This document shows, in pieces, positions 1 to 8,466 of a stretch of DNA of 52,915 nt. Positions within the stretch are counted from its first letter, which is position 1; each line of letters starts with the position of its first letter. The notes below the pieces were generated by a model. The model saw only the letters and a list, made by a program, of their open reading frames with translations, was not told the origin of the DNA and did no database searches. This stretch comes from Hyphomicrobiales bacterium (GTDB lineage Bacteria; Pseudomonadota; Alphaproteobacteria; Rhizobiales; NORP267), in assembly GCA_021775875.1 (NCBI GenBank), contig JAJFHA010000014.1, positions 1 to 52,915 of the forward strand, written 5' to 3'. The position numbers and the translations under genes are program-made.

Positions 1-12
1 GGTCTTTTTCAT
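1..12 (-). CDS. Start of a gene cut by the left edge
   Basis: Only the first four codons are in the window (Met-Lys-Lys-Thr, reading leftwards). An AGGAG sits seven bases upstream of the ATG, at about 20-24, which is a convincing ribosome binding site. The Met-Lys-Lys start would suit a signal peptide, but that is a guess. Nothing can be said about the product. The 270 bases upstream carry no other gene and presumably hold its promoter. Confidence 0.5.
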
Positions 13-329
13 GTCTGTCTCCTGGTGCCCCGTTGGGAGCGTTTTGTTGTTTTGCGCACCGGTTTGGTCCGCGTCTGAACAACAGATAGGGGGCGAAAAG
101 AAAAAGAAAAGCGCTGGTCCGGCGCATGTGAAACGTTGTGAGAAAGCTGTGATAGAGCGCGACTTGAAGCGGCAATTAGAGAGCTAAATTGTGATCCCGG
201 ACAGCTAAAACCGCCGTTTTCCGCCATTCCAAAATCACAAAAAATCACAATCCTCGTGAACAGGTCCATGGACGGAGAGGAAAGAGGTGTTCTAGCTTAG
301 AGAATGATCAGTGTTGACGTCCCGTGAGC

Positions 330-619
330 TAAAATCTAGCACCAGTGCCGGAAAGCTGTCACGCAGACGGTAGAAATAATACTGCACTGTCGTAAAGGGC
401 AGAAATTCCTTCGGTAGCATTCCCCACTGGCATCCCCTTGCCGCAATATACTGGATTGCTTTCCCGCACGCGGTCCATATCCTTCCTGCGTGGGTGCCCG
501 ACCCAGGAAGCAGGAGGCATGAACGGCGCGATCAAGGTCCATTCCCCGTCCGTACAATCGCTTACGTAACGAAGCCAGCGTCTGTCATAGACAGGCCGAG
601 TGGTTTCAGTCCAGGGTAT
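330..619 (-). pseudogene. Decayed IS5-type transposase, N-terminal part
   Basis: The minus strand translates to the N-terminal region of IS5-family (DUF4096) transposases in two frames. The first frame gives TRPVYDRRWLRYVSDC followed by EWTLIAPFMPP. Near 470 the homology moves to another frame, giving AIQYIAARGCQW and then FTTVQYYFYRLRD. A good AAGGAGGT lies upstream, but the codon in the start position (617-619) is ATA, so the start also looks mutated. No DDE catalytic domain follows; similarity fades near 330-340. This is a dead insertion-sequence remnant. Family assignment is from remembered motifs. Confidence 0.7.
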
Positions 620-816
620 TGTGACCTCCTTCAAATCTTCAAACGATCCGAAGGAATCACAAACCACTGAAATCACTCAACTCAATTTTCGGTTCGATTT
701 TGAGACCACTTGACGCGGTTATTGTTGGGCAGCAAGCTGGCCAAGAATGACGGAATGATTTTCTACAGAAGCCAACACACAACAAATCTGGTCACATTTC
801 GAACTGGAGGAACAAT

Positions 817-2337
817 ATGCTTGATCACATCGGTCAAATTCCGGCAGCCGCCGCCATCAAATTTTCAACCAAAGAAGCGCTTGTATTCGAGGGGCGAACT
901 TTCTCGTTCAACGATCTTAACGACTTGGTAGAACGCGCCGCGGGTGGGCTGAGCGACCTAGGTATCGCGCCAGGCGATACGGTTACACTCTATGCCGAAA
1001 ATTCGTGGGAATGGGTCGTTAGTTATTACGCCATAGCGCGCCTTGGCGCAGTCATAAATCCGGTCAACACCATGCTGACCCCAGATGAAATCGAATATGT
1101 GGTCAACGATTGCGGTGCTAGAGCGATCATTGCTTCGCCTGACAAAGTTGAAGCTATCATGGGTGTCAAGGACGTCTCAGACGTCAGTGCAATTATCTCG
1201 TTTGGCAGCGACATTGCCGAAGGCGCAGTATCTTTCGATGCGTTGATCGCTGCCAATATTTCGGCCCCCACACCGGTCGATATAGAATCTTCCGCTCTGT
1301 CCACAATCGGCTATACGTCAGGTACGACCGGACGGCCGAAAGGTGCCATGCAATCGCACCGGGCTGTGATCACCAACGGTGCCATGACCAGCCAGATGCA
1401 GATGCGCGGCGCGCACGATTGCGTGGTCAGCGCCCTGCCATGTCCACATGTCTATGCTAACGTGATTATGATGGGAATGATGATGTTTGGCACCAAACTT
1501 GTGCTGCATCGCATGTTCGATCCCGCAGCGGCTTTTGCTGATATTGCAGCCTACAAGGCAACGATTTTCGACGGTGTGCCAGCCATGTACATGTTCATGC
1601 TGAACAGCCCGGCCATCAAAGACGCCGACCTGTCGAGCCTGACGCGTTGCTATGTCGGCGGCCAAACCATGCCGGTCGCGACTATGGAGGAGGTCGAAAA
1701 GGTTTTCAATGTGCCGCTGATCGAACTCTGGGGCATGACAGAAATCGCCGGTCTCGGCTCGACTCATCCGCTTTATGGCAACAACAAACACGGTTCGATC
1801 GGTTGCGCGATTCCATATTGTGAACTCCGGATCGCGGATGCAGAGAACGGGGCCAAGACCATGCCGCGCGGCGAGGTCGGTGAACTGATGGTGCGGGGAC
1901 CGATCGTGATGATGGGATATTACGGGGACGAAGAAAAAACCCGCGAGACGCTTGAGCCCGATGGCTGGCTGCATACGGGCGATCTGGGCACTATGGACGA
2001 AGATGGCTGCGTCTTTATCGTGGACCGTAAGAAAGACATGATCCTGACCGGTGGTTTTAATGTCTACCCTGCAGAGATCGAGCGGGTTCTGGCGGCACAT
2101 CCCGCCGTTGCCCTTGCCGCCGTGGGCAAACTACCTGATGACATAAAAGGGGAAATCGCAAAGGCCTATATTGTCTTGAAAACCGATGTGACCTGTAGCG
2201 AGGAGGAGATCATCGCGTTTTGCCGCAAAACGCTGGCGGCCTATAAATGCCCCCGCAAAGTCCAGTTCGTCAATGATGTGCCCAAGACCAGCACAGGCAA
2301 GATCATGCGACGGCAGCTGCATACACTGGACGCATGA
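817..2337 (+). CDS. AMP-forming acyl-CoA ligase (fatty-acyl-CoA synthetase type)
   Basis: ANL-superfamily enzyme, 506 residues, which activates a carboxylic acid with ATP and loads it onto CoA. Visible motifs are the phosphate-binding loop YTSGTTGRPKG (about residue 166), the ELWGMTE motif (about 305), GWLHTGDLG, the hinge DRKKDMILTGGFN, and the C-terminal PKTSTGKIMRRQL with the adenylation lysine. Length is normal for medium/long-chain or aryl-CoA ligases. The substrate cannot be read from sequence. The ATG follows GGAGGA by five bases. It stands alone, between a dead IS5 fragment and the att-like repeat at 2514, so no operon partner hints at its acid. It could feed the beta-oxidation genes at 30-37 kb. 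Confidence 0.9.
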   Translation: MLDHIGQIPAAAAIKFSTKEALVFEGRTFSFNDLNDLVERAAGGLSDLGIAPGDTVTLYAENSWEWVVSYYAIARLGAVINPVNTMLTPDEIEYVVNDCGARAIIASPDKVEAIMGVKDVSDVSAIISFGSDIAEGAVSFDALIAANISAPTPVDIESSALSTIGYTSGTTGRPKGAMQSHRAVITNGAMTSQMQMRGAHDCVVSALPCPHVYANVIMMGMMMFGTKLVLHRMFDPAAAFADIAAYKATIFDGVPAMYMFMLNSPAIKDADLSSLTRCYVGGQTMPVATMEEVEKVFNVPLIELWGMTEIAGLGSTHPLYGNNKHGSIGCAIPYCELRIADAENGAKTMPRGEVGELMVRGPIVMMGYYGDEEKTRETLEPDGWLHTGDLGTMDEDGCVFIVDRKKDMILTGGFNVYPAEIERVLAAHPAVALAAVGKLPDDIKGEIAKAYIVLKTDVTCSEEEIIAFCRKTLAAYKCPRKVQFVNDVPKTSTGKIMRRQLHTLDA

Positions 2338-3039
2338 GCCGTACATCTATGGCGGTATAGCCCCTACGTATCGTGGTTCGCAGGGACGATGTGTGTGAAA
2401 TATTCGCGCAGTTTGGCCTGTAAAGAATATAGTTCGACCGGGCGACTATGCTCGGCAAATCGAGAGTCTATAGCGAGCCTAAGATTTTTGAAATTTTGTA
2501 AGTCATTTAAATATATGGTGCCCAGGGGCGGATTACACACTTAAAGTCATTTACCGTTGATTTCATTGAGGTTTTCTACCGCCAATGTTTGTCTTGTGTA
2601 CCAGAAACAAGAAGCCAAACCAATATTGAGCATTGACCTAGTCACCTTAGAGATACAAATTGCAGGCGAAATAAACGAACCAGATTACCGTGCTGCGGGG
2701 CAGTTTTGTTTGAAATATAGGCAACTGTAGCGATGACGTTCCTGATTGAAGTGATTATGATCTGAAAATTGGATCGAGGCGAACTTCTGAAGAGACGTTG
2801 CACTCCTGAATGTTGATGTAAATTTTCGGCAATGTCAGGCCTCTGCAATTGGCTAGAGGCCAACTTGGCATGTCCACTTTATCCGGTGATCAGGTTACAA
2901 TACGCACATCGGTATATCATCCAGAGGATATCGGATGAATCAGAAAAGCACCCATATTGATAGGTAATTGGGATGTTCGAATTGTCAGATTGTGCTAAAT
3001 AGTGACTTATTCTAGAGGTATAAACAGGGAGAATGCATA
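2338..3039. other. Gene-poor stretch with a possible coding scrap and an att-like repeat
   Basis: No complete gene is supported here. On the minus strand about 2470 to 2364 there is an open stretch reading FAEHSRPVELYSLQAKLREY and on to a TAG, with plausible codon use but no start. It resembles the first helix of acyl-CoA dehydrogenases only loosely. The tRNA-Phe-derived repeat lies at 2514-2534. From 2540 to 3030 the sequence is comparatively AT-rich and shows no coding pattern. The collagen-like gene's ribosome binding site (AGGGAG) is at about 3027. Confidence 0.35.
2514..2534. repeat. Distal copy of tRNA-Phe 3' end (att-like direct repeat)
   Basis: These 21 bases are identical to 4159-4179, the 3' end of the tRNA-Phe gene including its CCA and the outer T-arm, and lie in the same orientation. 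Only the tRNA end is repeated; the next bases diverge (TACACAC here, CGAACC in the tRNA). That is the usual footprint of an integrative element that used a tRNA 3' end as attB. The direct observation is exact identity; the att interpretation is inferred. Confidence 0.75.
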
Positions 3040-3549
3040 ATGAGCGATACGTCGTTTGGGAAATTGATAATGGCCGGGATAATCGGGGCGATTGTGCCAA
3101 CGGTTGCCGGTTATTTTTATATTGATAATTTGAGCCAGCAAGCGGCAAACGCGCGGCCGACGACAGCGTCGATAGTGCAGCAATTGATAACCGATCACGG
3201 GGTTGACCTTAGCGGAGAACAAGGCGAATCTGGCGCTGTCGGCGCAACGGGAGCTGCAGGTCCAAAAGGGGATGCAGGTGATACGGGTCCGGCCGGCGCG
3301 GGCGGGCTTAATGGTGTAGCTGGTCCCCAAGGGTCACAGGGGGAATCCGGACCACAGGGGCCACAGGGAGAAACCGGACCACAGGGGCCACAGGGTGAAG
3401 CCGGACCCCAAGGGCCGCAAGGACCTCAGGGTGAACAAGGTCAGGCCGGTGCCACAGGAGTGGCGGGAACTGCTGGTGCAGCAGCCGATGTCGGTCAAGT
3501 GGTTGAAGATGTCATTCGGCAATTGCGCGCGAGTGGCGCCATTCAATAG
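3040..3549 (+). CDS. Collagen-like repeat protein with N-terminal membrane anchor
   Basis: A 169-residue protein. Residues about 8-28 are hydrophobic and can form one membrane segment or an uncleaved signal anchor. A short helix-prone stretch follows (44-57), then 30 uninterrupted Gly-X-Y triplets (residues 59-148), rich in GPQ, GEQ, GET and GAT. A C-terminal helix-prone tail (150-169) contains [10 protein letters not shown]. Gly-X-Y runs of this length form collagen triple helices in bacterial surface and phage proteins, so a trimeric, membrane-tethered stalk is likely. A GGGAG ribosome binding site precedes the ATG. It lies inside the segment bounded by the tRNA-Phe repeat, with no secretion or adhesin partner nearby. 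Function unknown. Confidence 0.8.
   Translation: MSDTSFGKLIMAGIIGAIVPTVAGYFYIDNLSQQAANARPTTASIVQQLITDHGVDLSGEQGESGAVGATGAAGPKGDAGDTGPAGAGGLNGVAGPQGSQGESGPQGPQGETGPQGPQGEAGPQGPQGPQGEQGQAGATGVAGTAGAAADVGQVVEDVIRQLRASGAIQ
3349..3402 (+). repeat. 27-bp tandem repeat inside the collagen-like gene
   Basis: Two 27-bp units (3349-3375 and 3376-3402) match at 25 of 27 bases and encode GPQGPQGET and [10 protein letters not shown] third, diverged copy starts at 3403. The near-identity at DNA level suggests recent unit duplication, so stalk length may vary between strains. Confidence 0.8.
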
Positions 3550-3572
3550 GCAACCGGGCTCTAATAAATATC

Positions 3573-3626
3573 GAAATATTCCCGGTGTTCCCAATCGGGA
3601 ACCTCGCTGAGAAGCCGGGATATTTC
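3573..3626 (+). terminator. Nested inverted repeat after the collagen-like gene
   Basis: Outer arms GAAATATTCCCGG (3573-3585) and CCGGGATATTTC (3615-3626) enclose a second hairpin TTCCC-AATC-GGGAA (3588-3601). No clear T-run follows, so termination is only one possibility; it could also be a small mobile-element end or a protein site. The position just past the stop codon favours a transcript end. Confidence 0.35.
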
Positions 3627-3705
3627 AATTTAGCCCACTGTAGATATGTCGTTACTCGCGGGACATTTTCTTTAATCTCCGATTTGGAGAAGGGGGATTT
3701 GTCTA

Positions 3706-3957
3706 ATGACCAGTGATCAACGCGATATTCGTCGAAAACTTCGAGTTCTGCGACACGCTCAAACGAATGGGTCTGTCGTCAAGACATGCCAATATTTCGG
3801 CATCGGCCGCGCCAGTTTTTATCGATGGAAAACCGCATATGAAAGCAAGGGCGAAACTGGGCCAATCAAGCGGGGCCGTTCAATATTGCTGGAAGGTTCG
3901 CGACCGCATTGCCATCCCGCCGAGCTTCCAAAAGCTGGGAGTCGCCAAGGGCCTTGA
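3706..3957 (+). pseudogene. Truncated IS481-type transposase N-terminus
   Basis: The first ~50 residues are the helix-turn-helix of an IS481/IS3-like transposase: KLRVLRHAQTNGSVVKTCQY, then FGIGRASFYRWKTAYESKGETG. After that the match stops and the remaining residues look like noise; no integrase core (DDE) follows. AAGGGGGA precedes the ATG, so the start is intact. It lies in the tRNA-Phe-bounded segment, consistent with an eroded mobile region. The intact start could still give a short DNA-binding peptide. Confidence 0.6.
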
Positions 3958-4160
3958 AGCTCGGCTCAGGACGAAGTTCGACCTGCTCGAAAAGGGTGGA
4001 AAGCCTCATCCAAGCCGCTTTAGAACAATCTGAACGAGCTTCGAGAGAATTTCGCGCGCTTGATTGAGGTGCCGCACAGAAATCCAACTCGTTGTTACCC
4101 GAAATGTTACCCAGGCGAATTTTTCAAAATATTTTAATATGGCTAACCTATTGAAAATTA

Positions 4161-4236
<76 letters not shown>

Positions 4237-4360
4237 ATGGTCGCAAGGGCCGGATATCGGGTGACTTGCGAACCACCCTGCACGGGGGCAAGGCAAGGCG
4301 TTATAGGAAATCAAAGGGACCGTGGCAAGCGCCTATCACACCGGATTGCAATTGCTTTTT

Positions 4361-4582
4361 TCAGTGCCGCACAGCGTCTTCGGGAACCTGCGAATCTTCC
4401 TCTTCGGTGGGGATGGCATAATTGCCCTGGAGCCAATTATGCAGATCCAGATCAGCGCAACGCTTTGAACAAAACGGGCGGTAACGGTGCACAGTTTCCT
4501 TGTCGCATTGTGGGCAATGGCCGGTTGCTTCGGGCTTGGCTTGCTCGCCAGAAGGAAGGCCGGATCCGGCTTTCTTTGTCAT
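4361..4582 (-). CDS. yacG: YacG zinc-ribbon protein (DNA gyrase inhibitor family)
   Basis: Small zinc-binding protein with four cysteines, CPQC near the middle and FCSKRCADLDL about 15 residues later, which is the YacG signature. In E. coli YacG binds GyrB and blocks gyrase; here that role is assumed by homology. The ATG at 4582 lies two bases after the maf stop and is the likely start. A TTG at 4600 overlapping maf would add six residues but has a poorer context. The acidic tail is variable in this family. It is translationally linked to maf. Confidence 0.9.
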   Translation of the reverse strand: MTKKAGSGLPSGEQAKPEATGHCPQCDKETVHRYRPFCSKRCADLDLHNWLQGNYAIPTEEEDSQVPEDAVRH

Positions 4583-4584
4583 CC

Positions 4585-5208
4585 TCAGCCTTTCAGCCAA
4601 TTGAAAGTGATCGGGAATTTTTCACCTTCCAGTAGGCGAAGGGTCTCGTAAAGCGGCAAGCCAACAACATTGGTGTAAGACCCGATCAGCTTCATGACAA
4701 AGCCGCCGGCAATGCCCTGGATGGCATACCCACCGGCTTTGCCGCGCCATTCACCGCTCGCCAGATAGGCGTCCAGTTCGTCGCGGCCAAGGCGTTTGAA
4801 GCGCACGCGGGTTTCAACAACCCTGGTTCTGAATTTACCTTCAGGTGTCGCCAGTACCACGGCTGTATAAACCCGGTGGGAACGCCCGGACAAAAGCGCC
4901 AGGCTGGAGGCCGCTTCGTCGAGCAATTCTGCTTTACCCAAAATCCGGCGCCCCACGCTCACTACCGTATCGGCGGCGAGGATATAGGCGGATTGGATTT
5001 TTCCGTCACGCTTGATGGTGCCATAAACGGTTTCTGCCTTGGCGCGCGCCAGGCGCGTTGCGAGCGCACGGGGCAATTCGCTTTTATTCGGGGTTTCATC
5101 AATGTCGGCTGGACGCAGATGGTCCGGCACAAGGCCGACCTGTTCCAGCAGGGCAAGGCGGCGCGGTGATCCACTCGCAAGAACCAGTTCGGATTGCCCG
5201 GTCTTCAT
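4585..5208 (-). CDS. maf: Maf nucleoside-triphosphate pyrophosphatase
   Basis: 207 residues, full length. Maf proteins hydrolyse non-canonical or selected NTPs (dTTP/UTP or modified bases) to monophosphates. The phosphate-binding start [10 protein letters not shown] (residues about 8-17), the central AADTVVS with its conserved Asp, the GKAELLDEA segment, and [10 protein letters not shown] match the family. The last is typical of the dTTP/UTP group. It sits between infA (42-base gap) and yacG in the order usual for Hyphomicrobiales. Confidence 0.93.
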   Translation of the reverse strand: MKTGQSELVLASGSPRRLALLEQVGLVPDHLRPADIDETPNKSELPRALATRLARAKAETVYGTIKRDGKIQSAYILAADTVVSVGRRILGKAELLDEAASSLALLSGRSHRVYTAVVLATPEGKFRTRVVETRVRFKRLGRDELDAYLASGEWRGKAGGYAIQGIAGGFVMKLIGSYTNVVGLPLYETLRLLEGEKFPITFNWLKG

Positions 5209-5250
5209 GATGCTATTCCCGAAAGATGCCGCACGGGCAATATTGGCAGA

Positions 5251-5469
5251 TTACCTGAACCGATAGGTGATACGACCCTTGGTCAGATCGTAAGGTGTCA
5301 TTTCAACCAGCACCTTGTCACCGGCCAGAACCCTGATGCGGTTTTTGCGCATCCGGCCTGCGGTATGGGCGATGATTTCGTGGTCATTTTCCAGCTTAAC
5401 CCGAAATGTTGCGTTCGGCAGCAATTCCGTGATCGTGCCTGGAAATTCCAGTAACTCTTCCTTGGCCAT
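5251..5469 (-). CDS. infA: Translation initiation factor IF-1
   Basis: 72 residues, a single S1/OB-fold domain that covers the ribosomal A site during initiation. [20 protein letters not shown] and the end [12 protein letters not shown] match bacterial IF-1 almost throughout. The start at 5469 gives the usual family length. The 160 bases upstream to the LMW phosphatase gene hold no gene and probably its own promoter. The infA-maf-yacG order is conserved in alphaproteobacteria. Confidence 0.97.
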   Translation of the reverse strand: MAKEELLEFPGTITELLPNATFRVKLENDHEIIAHTAGRMRKNRIRVLAGDKVLVEMTPYDLTKGRITYRFR

Positions 5470-5628
5470 GTATATCCTTCTTGCATTGCGAGCATATGCT
5501 CTGTGGGCACCTGCCCTGCGGGCCTATGCCCTTAATCCACATTTGGGAATGCGGCAACCTATCCAATTCGATGCGCTTTGTGAACCGGGGATGCCGGGTT
5601 GGGACAATCTGTTTTTAGCAGCACCATT

Positions 5629-6099
5629 TTATACGTTCGGGCCACCCTGCCAGCCAAACCGCGCCTTGATCCTTTGCATCAATTGATCACGGACGGTTCG
5701 ATAGGCGTCCAGCATGGTTTCGCGGCTTCCGCTTGTAATCGTCGGATCCATGGTCGGCCAATATTCCACATCCACCGCCATGGTCCGGGTCAATTCCAGT
5801 GCCTTGTGATGAGCTTCTGGCGACAGTGTCACAACCAAGTCAAATGAGGTATCCGCCAGTTCATCAAGGGATATCGGGTTGTGGGTAGAAATATCAAGCC
5901 CGACTTCATCCATAACACTGATGGCGAAACCGTCCACATCACCAGACCTGACACCAGCCGATTCTACATAAACACGCCCTGGAAACAGATGCTGCATGAT
6001 GGCTGCCGCGATCGGAGACCGAACCGCATTCATGCTGCAGGCAAACAGGATCGCACCCGGCGGACCGGACGTATCAGGTTTGTGGCCTAAGGGGTCCAT
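5629..6099 (-). CDS. Low-molecular-weight phosphotyrosine phosphatase family protein
   Basis: 156 residues with the P-loop C21-S-M-N-A-V-R27-S, the C(X)5R motif of LMW tyrosine phosphatases and thioredoxin-coupled arsenate reductases. A TMDP segment near the end supplies the candidate general-acid Asp. An N-terminal extension of about 15 residues precedes the first strand. It starts five bases after the UPF0262 stop, so the two are co-transcribed. This position beside infA and UPF0262 is conserved in the order and suggests a housekeeping phosphatase rather than arsenic detoxification. The substrate is unknown. Confidence 0.88.
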   Translation of the reverse strand: MDPLGHKPDTSGPPGAILFACSMNAVRSPIAAAIMQHLFPGRVYVESAGVRSGDVDGFAISVMDEVGLDISTHNPISLDELADTSFDLVVTLSPEAHHKALELTRTMAVDVEYWPTMDPTITSGSRETMLDAYRTVRDQLMQRIKARFGWQGGPNV

Positions 6100-6104
6100 G
6101 CCGC

Positions 6105-6575
6105 TCAGCCCCGCCAGTGCAACACGCAGATAAGGGTAAAAAGCCGGCGGGCGGTTTCAAAATTTGTATCGACCTTGCCGTCAAGGCGTTCCAGCAGAAT
6201 ATGGGTGCCCTCGTCGTGCAATCCCCGACGGCCCATATCGATAGCTTCGATCTGGCTTGGGGCTGAAGTCTTGATCGCTGAGAAATAGCTCTCGCAGATC
6301 AGAAAATAATCCTTGATGACCCGGCGCAGAGGGCTGAGCGACAGGATAAAAGTTCCGGCCGGACCGTCCTTGGCGTCTAAAATATCGAAGACCAGACGCT
6401 TTTCAGCAATCGACAGGACCAATTTGAAAGGGCCGCTTTCGGATCCTGCCGGGGCAAATTGATTTTCTTCCAGAAGATCATAAATTGCGACATCACGCTC
6501 ATGCTCGATGTCAGGCGTCGCCCGGCCGATGGAGCGGGTATCGAGAGAAATGTCTACGAGCCTGTTTTCGGCCAT
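6105..6575 (-). CDS. UPF0262 family protein
   Basis: 156 residues, of the usual family length, found almost only in alphaproteobacteria between hisD and the LMW phosphatase. Recognisable stretches are [20 protein letters not shown] and [15 protein letters not shown]. No catalytic motif is apparent. Function is unknown; constant linkage to hisD is the only clue. It follows hisD by about 20 bases and is probably in the same transcript. Confidence 0.9.
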   Translation of the reverse strand: MAENRLVDISLDTRSIGRATPDIEHERDVAIYDLLEENQFAPAGSESGPFKLVLSIAEKRLVFDILDAKDGPAGTFILSLSPLRRVIKDYFLICESYFSAIKTSAPSQIEAIDMGRRGLHDEGTHILLERLDGKVDTNFETARRLFTLICVLHWRG

Positions 6576-6595
6576 CTGGTTCCGCCCATCCGGGT

Positions 6596-7891
6596 TCAGT
6601 TTTTTTCCAAACGAAGGCGGACCGACCGGGCGTGGGCGTTCAAGCCTTCTGCTTCACCAAGGGCGATGGCCGCTGGTCCGATTGCCGCAAGACCGCTGGC
6701 GCTGCATTTCAGCAGCGAGGTACGTTTCATGAAATCAAGCACACCAAGACCGGATGCAAACCGCGCTGCGCCGCCGGTGGGGAGTACGTGGTTGCTTCCA
6801 GCTACATAATCACCAATCGCTTCCGGGGCGTGGGCGCCGAGAAAAATGGCACCGGCATTTCTGACCTGCGCCGCCAATGCCTCAGGATCAGCCGTCGCGA
6901 TCTCCAGATGCTCAGGCGCGATCCTGTCGATCAGGGGAATTGCGTCGTCAAGATTTGAAATGGTCAGGATCGCGCCATAATCACGCCAGCTCGCGGCTGC
7001 GATTTCCTTGCGCGGCAAATCCTGTAACTGACGCTCGACTGCCGCCGGAATAGCATCGGCTAATTCCTGACTATTGGTGATCAGGATTGATTGAGCTACC
7101 GCATCATGTTCGGCCTGCGCCAACAGGTCCGCAGCGATCCATTCGGGGTCATTATTTTCGTCCGCCACAATCAGCACTTCTGACGGTCCGGCCATCATAT
7201 CAATGCCAACCTGACCAAAGACCTGCCGCTTGGCCGCCGCCACATAGGCGTTGCCCGGTCCGGCAATCATATCCACCGGCGGAATTGTTTCGGAGCCAAA
7301 AGCCAAGGCGGCGATCGCCTGGGCTCCACCGATCCGGTAAATTTCGCTAACACCCGCCAAGTGGGCGGCTGCCAATACGAGCGGGTTGAGGTGGCCATCA
7401 GGCGCTGGCACCATCATGACAAGCCTATCGACGCCCGCGACTTTCGCCGGGACGGCGTTCATCAATACAGAACTTGGATAGGCGGCTGTGCCGCCCGGCA
7501 CGTAAATTCCTGCCGAATGGATCGCGGTCCAGCGATAGCCAAGCTCAATGCCGACGTCATCCGTGTAGCTAAGATTCTCGGGCCGCTGTTTCTGGTGATA
7601 GCTGGTGATCCGCTCATGGGCGAGGTGAAGCGCCGCCATGGTCGCGTCATCAACTTGTTGCCAGGCTTCATCCATCTCGGCTTCGGTAATGCGAAATTGG
7701 CCAGGCTCAAGTTCGAGACGGTCGAATTTCGCTGTCAGATCGCAAATTGCCTGATCGCCACGCGTCCGCACATCTGCAATAATTTCGGCAACGGCTTTGT
7801 CCACGTCTGCGGCAACACCGCGTTTCCTGTCGAAAAACGCTGCGAATTCAGCCTCGAAATCCGGGGCATCGCAATCAAACCTCATGACCAT
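6596..7891 (-). CDS. hisD: Histidinol dehydrogenase
   Basis: 431 residues. It catalyses the last two steps of histidine synthesis, histidinol to histidine, with NAD and zinc. Signatures include [27 protein letters not shown] (conserved His region), [11 protein letters not shown] and the C-terminal [25 protein letters not shown] lies eight bases before the ATG at 7891; an in-frame ATG two codons later is less well placed. It follows DUF2948 by 15 bases. No other his genes are in the window, as is usual for this locus in the order. Confidence 0.97.
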   Translation of the reverse strand: MVMRFDCDAPDFEAEFAAFFDRKRGVAADVDKAVAEIIADVRTRGDQAICDLTAKFDRLELEPGQFRITEAEMDEAWQQVDDATMAALHLAHERITSYHQKQRPENLSYTDDVGIELGYRWTAIHSAGIYVPGGTAAYPSSVLMNAVPAKVAGVDRLVMMVPAPDGHLNPLVLAAAHLAGVSEIYRIGGAQAIAALAFGSETIPPVDMIAGPGNAYVAAAKRQVFGQVGIDMMAGPSEVLIVADENNDPEWIAADLLAQAEHDAVAQSILITNSQELADAIPAAVERQLQDLPRKEIAAASWRDYGAILTISNLDDAIPLIDRIAPEHLEIATADPEALAAQVRNAGAIFLGAHAPEAIGDYVAGSNHVLPTGGAARFASGLGVLDFMKRTSLLKCSASGLAAIGPAAIALGEAEGLNAHARSVRLRLEKN

Positions 7892-7906
7892 GGGAAATGC
7901 CTCCGC

Positions 7907-8380
7907 TCATCCTTCGTCGTCGAAATTGTGGTCCGGGCGCATTTTGGTGCCCCAGGCCGCACCCATATCTTCGATTTGAGCTTCAACACATTCGACTTCA
8001 AGACGGATCATCCCGCCGCCTGCAAAGACAAGGGTAATTGTCCCCTCCGGCCCGTCAGCCTGATCACCAGTTTCAAAGCTGACGGCAAGCAATTCCAACA
8101 CATTGTCTTCGCCCTGGCGGATGTTCATGCGTTGGACGTTTGTTACGCGGTCAAAATTTAGCGCTGCTCGTCGGCGTTCATAAGGCTTTCGCCCGGACCG
8201 TTTTTTGGCCTCGTTGGCACCGGACCAGTTGAACCTGTTGATGATCATGGTGAAGCGCCCGGCTTTCGGCAGCCATGCCATATCTGTTGGGCGCAAAATT
8301 GAATCCTGTGTGTGCGCCGAAATAACCTCAAGGTCTTCCGGTTCAAGTGCGATCAGGCGCAAAGATGGTTCTTCAGTCAT
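7907..8380 (-). CDS. DUF2948 family protein
   Basis: 157 residues, family known by linkage to hisD and murA in alphaproteobacteria. The start LRLIALEPEDLEVISAHTQD and the middle FTMIINRFNWSG are characteristic. There is no signal peptide or membrane segment; mixed alpha/beta composition suggests a soluble protein. Function unknown. It precedes hisD closely and lies about 85 bases after murA, all on the minus strand. Confidence 0.9.
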   Translation of the reverse strand: MTEEPSLRLIALEPEDLEVISAHTQDSILRPTDMAWLPKAGRFTMIINRFNWSGANEAKKRSGRKPYERRRAALNFDRVTNVQRMNIRQGEDNVLELLAVSFETGDQADGPEGTITLVFAGGGMIRLEVECVEAQIEDMGAAWGTKMRPDHNFDDEG

Positions 8381-8466
8381 GATTTATTTGCCAGCAAGGG
8401 ACGCGTATGGTCGCAGTGATACAGACCGATTGGACAAGACGCAATGACCCCATGACCATTGATCTG

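Noticed and set aside
1318-2100. A 260-codon minus-strand frame opposite the CoA ligase
   Set aside because: It mirrors the third-position bias of the ligase gene; no start signal and no recognisable protein.
3300-3440. Regular repeats as a possible CRISPR array
   Set aside because: The units are contiguous, in frame and encode Gly-Pro-Gln triplets; there are no spacers.
5629-6099. LMW phosphatase as a genuine arsenate-resistance gene
   Set aside because: Conserved housekeeping synteny and no ars genes nearby.
7361-8161. A 266-codon plus-strand frame opposite hisD/DUF2948
   Set aside because: Runs across two confirmed genes on the other strand; no binding site and no family-like sequence.
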